From: Paragordius varius
Taxonomy: Eukaryota; Nematomorpha
DNA: 64,000 nucleotides
Assembly (NCBI GenBank): GCA_964247055.1
Contig: OZ176052.1
Location: 2,418,001 to 2,482,000, forward strand
Reading direction: 5' to 3'
The notes beneath the pieces were generated by a model. That model was not told the DNA's origin, did no database searches, and saw only the letters and a program-made list of their open reading frames with translations. Within the stretch, counting starts at the first letter, position 1. Each line of letters opens with the position of its first letter. Below are positions 26,210-38,200 of this stretch, piece by piece. The translations under genes and the position numbers were made by a program.

Positions 26210-27074
26210 CAGGGGTGTCCAACACAAATGGTTTCGCGGGCCACATTTGCAAAATATATGGGCAAACAACAAACATGTTGTTAGATATCAAATTTAAGAC
26301 TGAACAAACTACTATTTATATTAACAATTTTGTTGTTAATTGCCGTTCGGTAAGATTTACTCAGAAATTTGTTTAAAAAATCATAATTACTTAGATTTTG
26401 TAAAACTTTATATACCATTTGCACTTCAAGAGTGTCGTTGAACACTTCAAGTTGTCCTTAAACATTACACTGTTGGCCCTTGAAAACTTTGAATTGGTCC
26501 TTAAACACTTTAAATTGGTCCTTGAACACTTCAAGTTGGTCCTTTAAATTTTGAATTAACCATAATTTTTGCATGTATTTTATTATTTTTTAACCTAATT
26601 TTCTTAATTTATTATATATTTATTCATTTTAAAAATAAAAAATTTTATTCAAAAACCACTTTTTAATTCAAACTAATTCAACAATATTATTAATTTTTAA
26701 ATGTTTTTATATAAAAATTGTAAATAATAACCCAGAAAACTTATATATTTTTTAATTAGTTGTAAAATCTTATAAATATCCAAAATAATTTTAGAAAATT
26801 AAAAAAAGATATACGGTTTCTCAATTTTTAATAGTTGGTAGTGATTTAAATTATGTTAAATAATTAAATATAGGTCAAAAACGATAAAATAGATGAATGA
26901 TTTACGATATGATTGACATAAGTTTAAAACAAAACAAAAAAGTCAAAGGACAACTTGAAATGTTCAAGAACCAACTTGAAGTGTTCAAAACCACTCTTGA
27001 AGTGCAAATGGTATATTTAAAATTTCTCGAGGGCTGCAGAAATATTTTGAAAGGCCGCGTGTTGGACACCCTTG
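26210..27074. mobile_element. Non-autonomous hAT element, interrupted by a MITE
   Basis: It starts CAGGGGTGTCCAACACAAAT with GCGGGCCACATTTGC inside, and ends GGCCGCGTGTTGGACACCCTTG. These are near-inverted hAT-type ends with the usual GGGCC motif. The flanking 8-bp duplications are CTCTAAAC (26202-26209) and CTCTCAAC (27075-27082), 7 of 8 identical. Only about 260 bp belong to the hAT element; the rest is the MITE at 26411-27015. There is no transposase. It sits between the convergent NPC1 and bystin genes. Confidence 0.85.
26411..27015. repeat. MITE with TATACCATTTGCACTTCAAG ends, nested in the hAT element
   Basis: The left end is TATACCATTTGCACTTCAAG; the right end is its inverse, CTTGAAGTGCAAATGGTATA. 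Repeats of TTGAACACTTCAAGTTGGTC lie just inside the left arm and GGACAACTTGAAATGTTCAA inside the right. The AT-rich core is the reverse complement of the core of the copy at 59650-60269. About 605 bp, no coding capacity. Confidence 0.85.
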
Positions 27075-27220
27075 CTCTCAACACATTTTAAAATATCAAA
27101 ATAACTTCTCAAGGATCACACCAAACATTTATACATTCTGACTATAACCAAATTAAATAATGATAGATAGATAGGTATGGTACAATTTATTAAAAACAAA
27201 TTATCTAATGTGTTAAACAT

Positions 27221-30200
27221 TTAATCCACCATTTCGTCAGAAGAGTTATTTGTCGATTTATGCAGGGGAGTTTTTTCTTTCGTTTTATTATTTGAGTTGC
27301 TACTGTCAAATGATTTCCCTTCAATAATATCCATTATAATGGGTGAAATTTTTTCATGATGTTTCGTTTTGCAAAGCATTTTTAATTGGCATTTTTCATC
27401 CTCTGTTAATGTGCTACAATATTTGGTCACAAAACTCAATAAGCACTGATGCCAAATGACTGGTAAATTATCTGGTATCTGAGAAAATCTATCAAAAAAG
27501 TTAAATGAACATATATGATTCTAAGTTATATAAAAAACAACTTAAACTTATACAGTATGAGTAGTTTTACATCAAAGCATATTCAACAAAGAAAAATTTT
27601 ATTGGCTAATAATAGTAAAAAGTAAAAAACATTTAAAACCAATGATTGTTCCCTTTGCTGAATATATACTATATGGTAAAAATAATGGAAAACTAGCAAT
27701 GTATACTCACTTATATAATCAAAATTATTTCGTCTTCAAAGTTATATAAAAATTAACAACTTAATTTAAGAGATTATAAATGTTTTATCATGACTAATAA
27801 AAAGTTTTTGTTTTTAATGATTCGCTTCTTTTTCAAAAAGGTATTTTTGCTACAATTGCATAGATTTATTTAACCGTAATAAAATATAAAATAATAGAAT
27901 AATTACCCCTGAAAATAATCAATAAAAGCTTGAATGACTCTATCAGGTAACTCATATCCCTTATCTATTAATACGCGTAACATAAGGCAAATAGGTCCAC
28001 TGTAAACTGAAATGGGCTTTTCCATTTCTATTGAGATATAAAAAATAAATGGTATTTCACATTTAAAACGAATTTCGTAGGACAAAAATGACGAAAGCAT
28101 CGTCAAAAAGCGATGATGGCTTAAATTTTGTTATAAGCTATTTTGTTCTATTAAACTTAGAGTTTAAAATACAAAAGCAGTATAAATATTTATTATGGTA
28201 TATTTTGGTTAAATTATTAAAATTTCCCTGTTAAAATCTTCATCAAATAAAACAGACTGTAGTAAAAAAATCGTATAGTATCTACCGAAATCTAATGTAA
28301 CACCTAGTGTTTATGTTCAAATTTTAGTTTCATATCTGTTAAAAAATCATCGACTGCATTTTTCAGAAAATTGCAAGACAGATATATATTGGAATTTGGT
28401 ATGTGATAACGCTAAGTCAAATAGTTTTTCCTAATGATGAATGTTAACAAGCACAAAACTTCTCTGCAATAATTTGACAAAGGATCACATATCACTTTTT
28501 TCTATCTTAATTTTTGTTGAAAAAATTACTATTATACTACCAAATTCTTTTTTGCTACTAATCATGTTCGCTTGTCATTCGTAAAAAAATATGTTGATAA
28601 CGACCCTACCGTATAATATTATTAAGGCTAATTCAAAAATTTGGACATAGGTAAATAACATTGACGCACCAATATAATAAAAACAATCAATCAAAAATAA
28701 CTAGATATTACTTATTTTATGATTTAAAACGGTAAAATTTAGATAACATTAACAAGGTGCATTAGCTAAATTACAATTGCTATTTTAACTTCATTTTTTT
28801 ATTTAGTAGAAAACCTTATTTTCACCCGTTGAATCTAAAAAACACACCTTAAAGTAACATTTTCCTGTATATTAGATCAAAGTTAAACTATAACACGAGA
28901 ATTTATAAGCTTAATTATCAACAAACCTTTCTCACTGTTTTCTTCTAAAACATCTATTCCATTTTCCTCATGGGAAGAATTGGAGTAAGAAATCATTGAA
29001 ATTTCTAGCAATTTGCACATACAAGCAGCGGCATGCAGAGGTGTTATAGATTGTTTTTGAAGGACAGTACAAAATATGTAGGCTTCCCTTAGGGTACATG
29101 CAAAAGATGCATCATTGTTGTTTTTATTAACAACAGTAGTATAATAGTCAGATTTATTAGGATTGTAATTTGATGTTAATTGAAGAGAGCTTTGAGCTAA
29201 TGGAATAATGATACCTTTGAAAAAGGCTCCTTGTTTAAACATGGCTTTAAAGAGGGCCTGTTGTCATATTATATGTGTAAAATCAATTTTTTGAAATAAA
29301 ATTATAGGAATAAATTTTTTTAGGAACAAATTTTAGGAATTACTTTTATTCAAAATGTTAAAAAAATAGCAATTTAGTACATTAAATGACATACCTGGTA
29401 AAGGTGAAAATTGAGTTTTTTATATTCAGCAATATCATCACGAACACGTGGTAACAATATTTTATTGTAAAATCTAATGATGATAACAAAAATATAATTT
29501 TAAAAAAATATTTTGTGTAAAATGCGTGTAACACATATTTTCGCAACATTTAATTTTATTAATTAAATTATAACTGAATAAATCCTAAAATATTATAAAT
29601 ATAAAAAAGGTAAAAAGCACAAAATCAACCCTTTTTAAATTAAGCCCTCTCTTCTTCACTTAAGTTTCAAATTTATTTTTTAAAAAATATTTAGTGAATT
29701 TAATTTTTTTGTTATATGTATATTTATTTCAATGAATTTTTAAAAGCCAAGAATAATATAGGATAAAATATACTAGTTGAGTTAAATTTGGTTGTCAATA
29801 AAAACTTTAAAAAATATATTAAGTAATTAAAAAAGATGGTGTAATATATATATATATATATAATACATATATTAGTAACATCAAAACTTAAAAATTATCC
29901 TAATTCTAAAACATTTTAAAATTTATTACACATTTTCAAAAATTATTTAAAATAAATAATTGTTTAATTAACCTTTGAACTAAACGAGAATTAAGATTTG
30001 AAGCAAATAATTTGGTAGCAGCATTCATGGCGGCAGAAGACCAATCTGTAGGATTCGTTAATTCTAAAACAGCTTCCCAATCAGATAGGGAAGGGATCAC
30101 CTGTTTTATGGACAAATAAAAAGAAAATACAGTAAAAACTGAAATTATACGGACATAACGTACAAATATGTAAAGACAAATATTTTTTTCTAAAAGACAA

Positions 30201-33200
30201 CCATACTTTTTAAATCTTAATTTATTTCAATATAACTAACTCATTGTTTTGAATGGCAAAGTGTGAAATAGAGATATATATTACTAATACAATCAATTCT
30301 ATATTTAACAATTGTAACTAAGTAGCTTATATGGGAAACATTAAGGTTTAAATAAGTATGGTTGTCTTTTAGAAAAAAATATTTGTCTTTATATACTATT
30401 CAACGACTTAGACTGCTTTCTTATAAAAATCGAACAGACAGAGACAGAAAAGAATGGAAAACTATAATACTCTCTCCTCCTTTGAAAGAAGAAAATAGCG
30501 TATAAAGGAGATATAAATTATTATCATTCCTATTAATTGATAATAAATATGTAAATTCTGCAAAATATTGAATAAACAAATGTTCAATTTTGTTTTAGAC
30601 TACTTTTGTTAATTCTCAAACAACTTCAGATAATATGGAAGTTTTTTAAAAAAATAATGGACCCCATGTAGGAAAAATACCTGGCTTAATATTCGTATCA
30701 TGACCAAAAAAAATAAAATTTTAAAATTAAATATATATTGTAATATTTTAAGAATATATTAAAAAATATTAATCGGATTTTTTTATTATGCTAAAAGATC
30801 AGTGTAAGCTTATTAAAATTTTCAAAAAAATTTCCATTCATTTTGTAATAAAATATCCATAAATCCAATTAATTTGTTTCATATAAATACATAAAGCATA
30901 TAAATATAATTTTATATTTCACATCACATATTAGAACACTATTTAATTTTACTTTTTGTCCTACTTAATAACCCTGGAACAAAAACACCATTTAAAGCTA
31001 GAGGTAAATCATAAAATTTTTTACATCATTATAAAAGGACAGACACATTTTTTCTAAATAGCCATCAAAAAACGAAGAAAAACAAAAAAATTTACTTTAA
31101 ACGCTTTAGGCAATTTTCCACTCCTATATTGGGCCAAAACTGAGCCCACACTTTTGTAAAGGGTTTGAATTTGTGCATTTCTTAGCATTGGTGTAGTGGT
31201 ACAAGAAATGGAACTTTGAGTTTTTGGAAAAATACCGCTAAGAGTATCAGACATTAGTTCACTTTTACGTTCGGTGAGCCTTTCAGAAAATTGTTCAGCT
31301 AAAGCTTCGCGCACACTAAAATCTGATGACATAAATTGTTCAAATGCATCTATTTCAGATTGCGACATTGCCGTTTCTTCTGGTTTCTAAGAGGGGACGG
31401 TATATAGACAAAAAATTTTTTTATTATAGGAGAAAACCACATTTTTAACTGAATTTTTTTAAACTATCGTTTTAGGTTTCAAAATTGAGAATAGGTAGGT
31501 TATTATACAATAAAACATAAAAAGTAAAATATTTCCTATAATGTTAATCACATTTAACATGATTTATTCAAGATAACCTATAATTTAGGGTTTTTGATGA
31601 TGATAGGAGGTTAAAACACTAAATATTAATAAAACGGCTAAACGTTTAAAATTTAAGGGAAACATTTTCTTTAAAAAAACCATATTTTTCAGACATGAAA
31701 TTCAAAAATAAACTATTATTTTGGGATTTTAAAATCGGGAAGAATAGGGGGGTTAAAATACAATCAAATCATAATAAACACAGAAAAGTAAAATATTTAT
31801 ATATGCATAAATTATTATAAGATTTTTTCCAAATTTTATATCTTCTTGAAAAAATGATTATTATAATATTGGTGTAACCCAAAAATTTAATTATAATTAA
31901 ACAATTTATAAATTATTTTATAGAATTATATCTTTCTTTACGTATGTGAGACTATTATTATATTTATTTTAAAAAAGCGTGATAATTTAATTACTAACGT
32001 TATGGATAACTTAATAAAGAATAGTGATGTAAATTAGAATTTAATTTTATTTCTAATCTAGGCTTATAGAGGAATCAAAAACCAAAAATGTGGGTTTCTT
32101 TATTAAAAATATTATTATTAATTATAATCTTTGTAATTTTCATTTTCACAGTTAAAAAATTAACAGTTTATATCAGTGGTACTCACCAAAAAAATTTGAC
32201 GGGCCAAATAAAATATATTTTTTTTCGAGGGCCATAAACCTTTAATGGCAAATATTCCATAGCTATTTGACAAATATGCACATATTTATACTCTAAATCA
32301 GCACGAATTTTTTGCGTATCGCATGATCAAACTAAAAATCGTTTTGCACCATTTAGTTTAAAAAATTAAAATATTTTGATATTAACCAAAAACAAGCCAA
32401 TCTTAATACGTCGTCCATATGATCATCGGTTAAGTATATGTATTCATGACATACTTCATTTTTAAATATGCCGTCTCACACGTGTAAGTTGAGGGAAAAA
32501 CATTTAGGATAACTGAACACATTTTTTTATATTTTCATATTTATTTGGCACATCTTACCAAAACTCTACATATCTTTCTACTCTACGATTCTCCTTGAAT
32601 ATAGCCTCCAAATTGGAATTTTTGAAATCTACGAATTCTTTAATGATATGCGCCTGATCAAAACCGAAATGCTCAAATCGCTTAATATTGGATCCATATG
32701 CCAAGGATTTTAAATGAGTTGTAAGCAATTTTATTTTTAAAATTAAATCTGGATTTCATCTCATTATATAAATGTTAAATGATTGTCTATTAAATTAATC
32801 TCCGCGGGAAATTTTATATTTTCTTCATGAATCGTTTTAAGTGTTGGAAAATATGGGAGTATTTTATTTATAAAATCTGGATTATATATTGTTAATTTTT
32901 CTTTAAGAGCAATATTTGATTATCAAATTTTTGCTCCTTTGAAGACTTGTATTAAAAATACTAAGTTTGTAAGTAAAGTCGGAAAGGTTAATAAAATCCA
33001 CCATTTGTCACTATTAATTTCCTCGTCAATTCTATTTTTATGATAACAGAATTTCATAACTTAAAACAAAAAATCTATTTAATACTTTGCAAGGCTTAGC
33101 CACCTCACACCGGTGTACAAATAATATCATCAAACTCACTGTGGACATCTTTCAGAAGGTTTTTAATATACGGGATTTAAATACTCTGCCACGGATGTGG

Positions 33201-35242
33201 TTAATCATATCCACAACCGTTTTAATTACTGAATTTAATGATTCATCTTTTACACGCGAAACCAAGTTTTGCTGATGAATGAGGCATATCGAAAAAAGTG
33301 CTAACTATTTCGAGAAAACCTTCTTTCGTGGTATTATTCATTGGTACGTTGATTATGTTGTCTGCAAAATCTCACGAAGAGCTCATATTGAGGTGTTGAA
33401 CTAATATTAGTCCTAGAATCAATAGCATTAAAATATTTGCAGTTTTTCAGAGTTAATATTGTATTGTTAAAAATATATTTAGACATATTTTGAATGGGCC
33501 GAGCACATGTTTCAATCAGAAAGTTTAATTTTTTTAAATTTGCCTCATGATTTGATTTTTATTATGGAATTTATCAACAAAAAAATGCAACCATTTATAA
33601 GATATTCTTTTATTAGTTGGGAATCAGTAAACGTCATATTTTTCCTAAAATATAGCTTTCATACGAACCTAATGTTAAAGCTTTTTCCTGGGAACTATGG
33701 ACATAATAGATTCCTATAATTGCTTAATCTTTTTATATTTTTCGTTTCTTTCCTCATGATTTTCAGGTAATTTATGAAAATGGATTGTAAAATATCTTTC
33801 AATATTTTTTTATAATTATGTTGCCCTTACATATATGGCAGGTAACAACATTTTTATTTTAAACGACAAAGAATTTTTCTTCCCATTCTTTTTTAAGAAG
33901 CGATTTTCATCGGTAATTTACGTTTTTTAATTAGATGTCATCCTTTGAATTTATGTTCAAATATTATGTAGATTTTTTGAAAAAATTAGGAATATAATTT
34001 GAATTATGATATAATAAACAGGTCGAAATTTAATGATGTTATTTTGAAAAATATTTTATGGGAATAAGTTATAAAAAATGATGCAGGATAGCAATGAAAA
34101 GAATATGTGTATGGAGTTTGAGTGAAATGCTTGCTTAAATACAAAAAAGGAATGCAATAAAAATGTTAAAATAAAGAAAATAGAATACAGAAACAGAAAC
34201 ATGTGCCAAAATTTCGAAATCATTCTAATGTATGAAAATTTTTCTACATTCAAATTGGGTAAAAAATAAAAGTAACGAAAATTCGTTTATGTGTATTTTA
34301 AAAATTCATCAATAAAAAAATAATATAAGTATCAATTTGGTCATAGGGCAATTTAAGAGCGCTCTAAAGGCCGCATGCGGCCCGCGGTTTGAGTATCACT
34401 GGTTTATATTTTTATTATAGGTTGTTAAAAAATGCTTTATTATAAATTGGTTTTGCCGTAGCTTTTACATTTTTTATAAAAATAAATTTTGTACGAGAAA
34501 GATCATAAAATTTTTTTTTAGATGAAATAAAATTTTAGCTGACTAAAGATTTCTCAAAATCCATTCAATATTATAATTTTTTATATATTAAATATCTACG
34601 CAGTTAAACTCAAAAGAACTTGATTTTTATAATTAGCTGTAAAAAATGCAGATGGATGGCGAAAAAATTAGAGAAATGTAAAAGAAAAGACACATAACAT
34701 AATCAGAATATTACTTTTATCAAAAAACATAAAGATAAGAGATGTAAATTAATAACACGAAATACTTCACATTAGTAATCTATATATTTACAAAAATGGA
34801 GGGATCAAAAATAGGGGTTTTCATAACAAAAAATGGTCTTTTACGTTGCAAAAATTGTGTCAAATTTTATTTATTACTGAATATCTTACCTGATGATCGG
34901 AGACATGTTTAACTTTGGGTTTATCTTCTTCGTTATAGGTAATTAAATTGATGGATGAATCCCAAATTTCTTTTTGAGATGGAGGGTTCACAGCAGATTC
35001 TTGCTCGTTCTCTTCTGATAATTGTTCACGCGCTTGGGCTAAAATTTTGTTTGTAAGTTTAGAATCAATGACCTGTAAATTATTATATGCAAAAATCTTA
35101 CCAAACTATCCTCCTCAAATTTAACTTTCTTAGGCCTTCTAAATTTTTCTTTCGTTTGTTTTTGAAGCTGTTCATGTAAGGGCCCACTCTTTCTTTTTTC
35201 AAACCCTGGTTTTTTGTCCAATCTTCGTTTTAGTTTACCCAT
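27221..35242 (-). CDS. BYSL: Bystin, 40S ribosome assembly factor, 8 exons, complete
   Basis: Bystin (yeast Enp1) is a nucleolar protein needed for 18S rRNA processing and pre-40S export. Exons on the minus strand, 5' to 3': 35242-35102, 35072-34890, 31386-31096, 30100-29973, 29473-29395, 29257-28927, 28027-27907, 27488-27221; all phases agree, 513 aa. The N-terminus is basic ([18 protein letters not shown]). Family signatures in order: [15 protein letters not shown] (about 190-205), [20 protein letters not shown] (about 209), [20 protein letters not shown] (about 253), [50 protein letters not shown] and [13 protein letters not shown]. An Asn-rich insertion between the GIIIPL and CTLREA blocks and an Asn/Ser/Lys tail are lineage features. 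Intron 1 is only 29 nt, while intron 2 is 3.5 kb and carries a hAT transposon. The start is the first ATG, 32 bp from the divergent NOC3L start. Confidence 0.96.
30130..30395. repeat. Tc1/mariner-like MITE, right end lost, in bystin intron 3
   Basis: After TA it begins CAGTAAAAACTGAAATTATA, then CGGACATAACG and AAAGACAACCATACTTTTT. On the right, AGTATGGTTGTCTTTTAGAA and TTTGTCTTTATA mirror the inner left arm, but the outer right end (CGTTTTGTCCG...ACTG) is missing. Confidence 0.75.
32174..34401 (-). mobile_element. hAT DNA transposon with degenerate transposase, in bystin intron 2
   Basis: Ends are CAGTGGTACTCACC... and ...GGTTTGAGTATCACTG with GGGCC-rich subterminal sequence (GACGGGCCAAATA; GCATGCGGCCCGCGG). 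An exact 8-bp duplication, GTTTATAT, flanks it at 32166-32173 and 34402-34409. Length 2,228 bp. On the minus strand near 32385-32495 it encodes [15 protein letters not shown] and, one frame over, [15 protein letters not shown]. These match the C-terminal hATC dimerisation region of hAT transposases (the usual SRLTDEHL...LRLA pattern). The frame shift there and the lack of a long ORF say it is dead. It has the same orientation as the host gene. Confidence 0.9.
35073..35101 (-). other. BYSL: 29-nt intron (bystin intron 1)
   Basis: Minus-strand GTAAG donor at 35101 and ACAG acceptor at 35073. Removal joins KFEEDSL in frame to [11 protein letters not shown], phase 0. Reading through gives an in-frame stop within 22 codons and loses the bystin frame. 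Confidence 0.88.
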
Positions 35243-35274
35243 TTTTGGTACGGTTTACATGTGAAGTCCTTCGC
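35243..35274. promoter_or_regulatory. 32-bp divergent spacer between bystin and NOC3L start codons
   Basis: The bystin ATG (35242-35240, minus) and the NOC3L ATG (35275, plus) are separated by 32 bp. No TATA box is obvious. At least one 5' UTR must lie over the other gene's coding region, or the 5' UTRs must be almost absent. On the plus strand a splice-acceptor-like TCTTCGTTTTAG ends at about 35232 inside bystin exon 1. Both genes serve ribosome assembly, so shared control is plausible, but that is inference. Confidence 0.6.
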
Positions 35275-38200
35275 ATGGGATTTAAAAGAAAACGCATAAG
35301 TAAAACCAAACCAGTACGTTCAGCAGATTCAGATGAAGAGGCTGAAATTGATTTTATCCAAAATATTTATGATGAGGATTCAAATTTATATTATATTTCC
35401 AAGTATTTGTTTGAAAGTTTATATTTTATAGAAAATTAAATAAAGCTGGTGTAAAGTTAGAAGATGAATTAGAATGCGAAAAAAATCCAAGAATTGTTAA
35501 ACAATCAAATTTGAGAGCACTCCTGCCGATTAAGAAGGATGGAAAAATTATACCAATCTTTGATGCCAAACCTAAAGTCGTATATGGTATGTATATTTAT
35601 TTAAATTATCGTAGCTGATGATTTACCGACTCCTGTGCTAAAGAAAAAGACCGAAAAACAACCCATACAAAATTTTGAAAACTTGGAAGAATTTAAAATG
35701 TATCTTTCACGTGTTTCAAATCAAATATTGTCGAATCCAGAACAAAATGTATACAGTTTTTTATAATATATTGAGTATGATTGAATATAAATTAACCAAT
35801 CTATTTAAAAAACTTGCACATTGATAACATGGCATCAAAATATTAAAAAAATTATTAAAATTGGTTAAAAAACTTAAGAATATATTAAAAATTGCTAATA
35901 ATTTTTTTCCTGGTTATTGTCTCCCTGATCAATTTATTAAAAAATTTATTTTAGCTGTAGAATAAAAACAAGATATTTTACTAAATTGAAATAAAAATGC
36001 GATGTAACAATATTGATATGGAACTTTTTTAAAAATCAAAATTTACAGTAAAAACTTAAATTATACGGACAAAACGCAAAAAAAGGCAAATATTTTTTTT
36101 AAAAGACAAGCATACTTTTTAAAATCTAAATTTTCTCCATATAAATGATTTATTTTTAATTTATGATTGATTGTTTTACCAATATATATCTCTATTCCAT
36201 ACTTTGCAATTTTAAACAATTATTTAAATAATAAAAAATCAAGATATAAAAAGTATGGTTGTCTTTTAAAAAATATTTGTCTTTATACGTTTTGTCCGTA
36301 TACTTTTAATTTTTACCGTATTTTTATAATTTAGCCTCTTTTATAAAATTTTTATTTGGAGCAGAATTTTTTATAATCCTAATGTATTAATATCAATTTG
36401 AAGTTCGCTTAATAGATTCGATTGGAGAGACTAGTTTTATAATTTCATCAAAAGAATTTATTTTTTGGCATTTAATCAATCCCATTTATAGATTCATTCT
36501 ATTACAAAACTTATACGTTACCTTCAATGTAAAAACCGTCCCTTTATATTGAGTCAAGATAACTCAATTCATTCTCAAGAGGCTAACACGCAAAAAGCAA
36601 TTATATTAATTATAGCTTCATTGACTGAGATATTTCGAGATATTATCCCGGGATATAAAATCCGGAAAGCCACCGAACAAGAAAAAGATCAAATGGCAAA
36701 GAAAGAAACGAGAGAATTACGAAAATTTGAGGAGCTCCTGCTAAACTATTATGGCAAATTTTTTGCAATCACAAAGCGTTTTGCAACTCAAAAAAGTATT
36801 TTTAATTTCATGCATAAGATATACAGAAAAGTTTGAATATTTTTTTATTTCCTATAAATTAACTTAACATGAAACATAAAAAGAATGCTGTTTTCATATT
36901 AAACTGATTTGTTAAGAGATCTCTTGCTCGAAATCTATAATAAAACCTAGTTTTATGTAAAAATTAAATTTTATATTGACTTATTCATTTATACAATTAT
37001 ATTTCCTGTTACCGACTGCATTTATACCAAAACTGTAATGATATTTTTATATACAAATTTGTTAAAAGTTGCGCAGTGTTAACAACCACTGAACTAGTCT
37101 TTGATTACTATTGGCGAAGCGTATAACATATTATTTTATTTTTTGTTAAAACATTGACCATGCAAATATAATTTTACAAAAACTATCTTGTAAAATGGCT
37201 AGTCATTTATGAGCCATCTCTACTATTATTCGATCATGACAGCGGTTTCATATTGGCAATATTCTTATTTTTCCCAATAATTAAAAAATGGTCATTCTAC
37301 TTTTTACGGTTATTGCTTAAAGATTGTAAAAAGGAATTTATTATTTTTTTGTTTTGGAGAACTTTTGATTCGCCTAAATATTTGAGATGAGATTTTTTTC
37401 CTAAGTTAATAGTTCAGCACTTAAAAAATTATGTTTTGATATTGAGAAATACCCCTAGCTATTATTTTTTGTAGTATAAATATATAAAACACTCATGCAG
37501 AAATAATGAATATATTTTTTTGCATATCATTAAAACATAGGGTTGGTTTTTGAATACTGCTAGTTGAGGTATTAACTCTTCTTGGCCGCACCACATTTAT
37601 TAAATATTCAAAAAAATGGAAATAGTACATGTGGGTATTTAAATACATAATTTTATTTTTATATACACTTTAATCGCTATATTTATTCGTGTAAGGCTTG
37701 CTAAGTGTTTTGTTGAGTAACGCTTGCTGAAACATTTAAGTTTGAATATTTGCTGGCCCTGTAACGCTTCGCTGTGACTTAGTCTCACTGATATTTGCAA
37801 TAAATAGATGTGATGGAGATAAAATATGAAAAACATATAAAATAAAAAGTCTTTAATTATTCTTTTACGGGTTTTCGCATTGTTTACTCGAAAGTGACCA
37901 TATTTAAACTGTCCCATATGAAAGTTAATATTCAATTATCATTGGATTTCATTTAAGATTTCGTTTTTCGAAATTATGGTTGAAAGTTTTATTTTGTTGT
38001 GTTCACACAGCTGGGATCAAAGGATATAAAAAGTAACTTATTTTTTTTTAAAGGAAAGAATGATATACAAATTCGCCAGAAATGTGTTAAACTGAACTTC
38101 TATGTCTTCTTAAGTTTTTTAATCATCTCCAAAACCACGCCATTTTTGTATGGCGTCTCAGTTTTGAACCGGTAGACCCCTACCCATAGACCTATATGGA

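Noticed and set aside
31387-34889. A host gene within bystin intron 2
   Set aside because: The short frames at 33.1-34.3 kb fall inside a hAT element defined by exact target duplications; only transposase remnants are seen.
35245-35274. Longer NOC3L N-terminus starting at 35245
   Set aside because: The codon there is TTG, not ATG, and the added residues do not resemble the family; the first ATG at 35275 gives the expected basic N-terminus.
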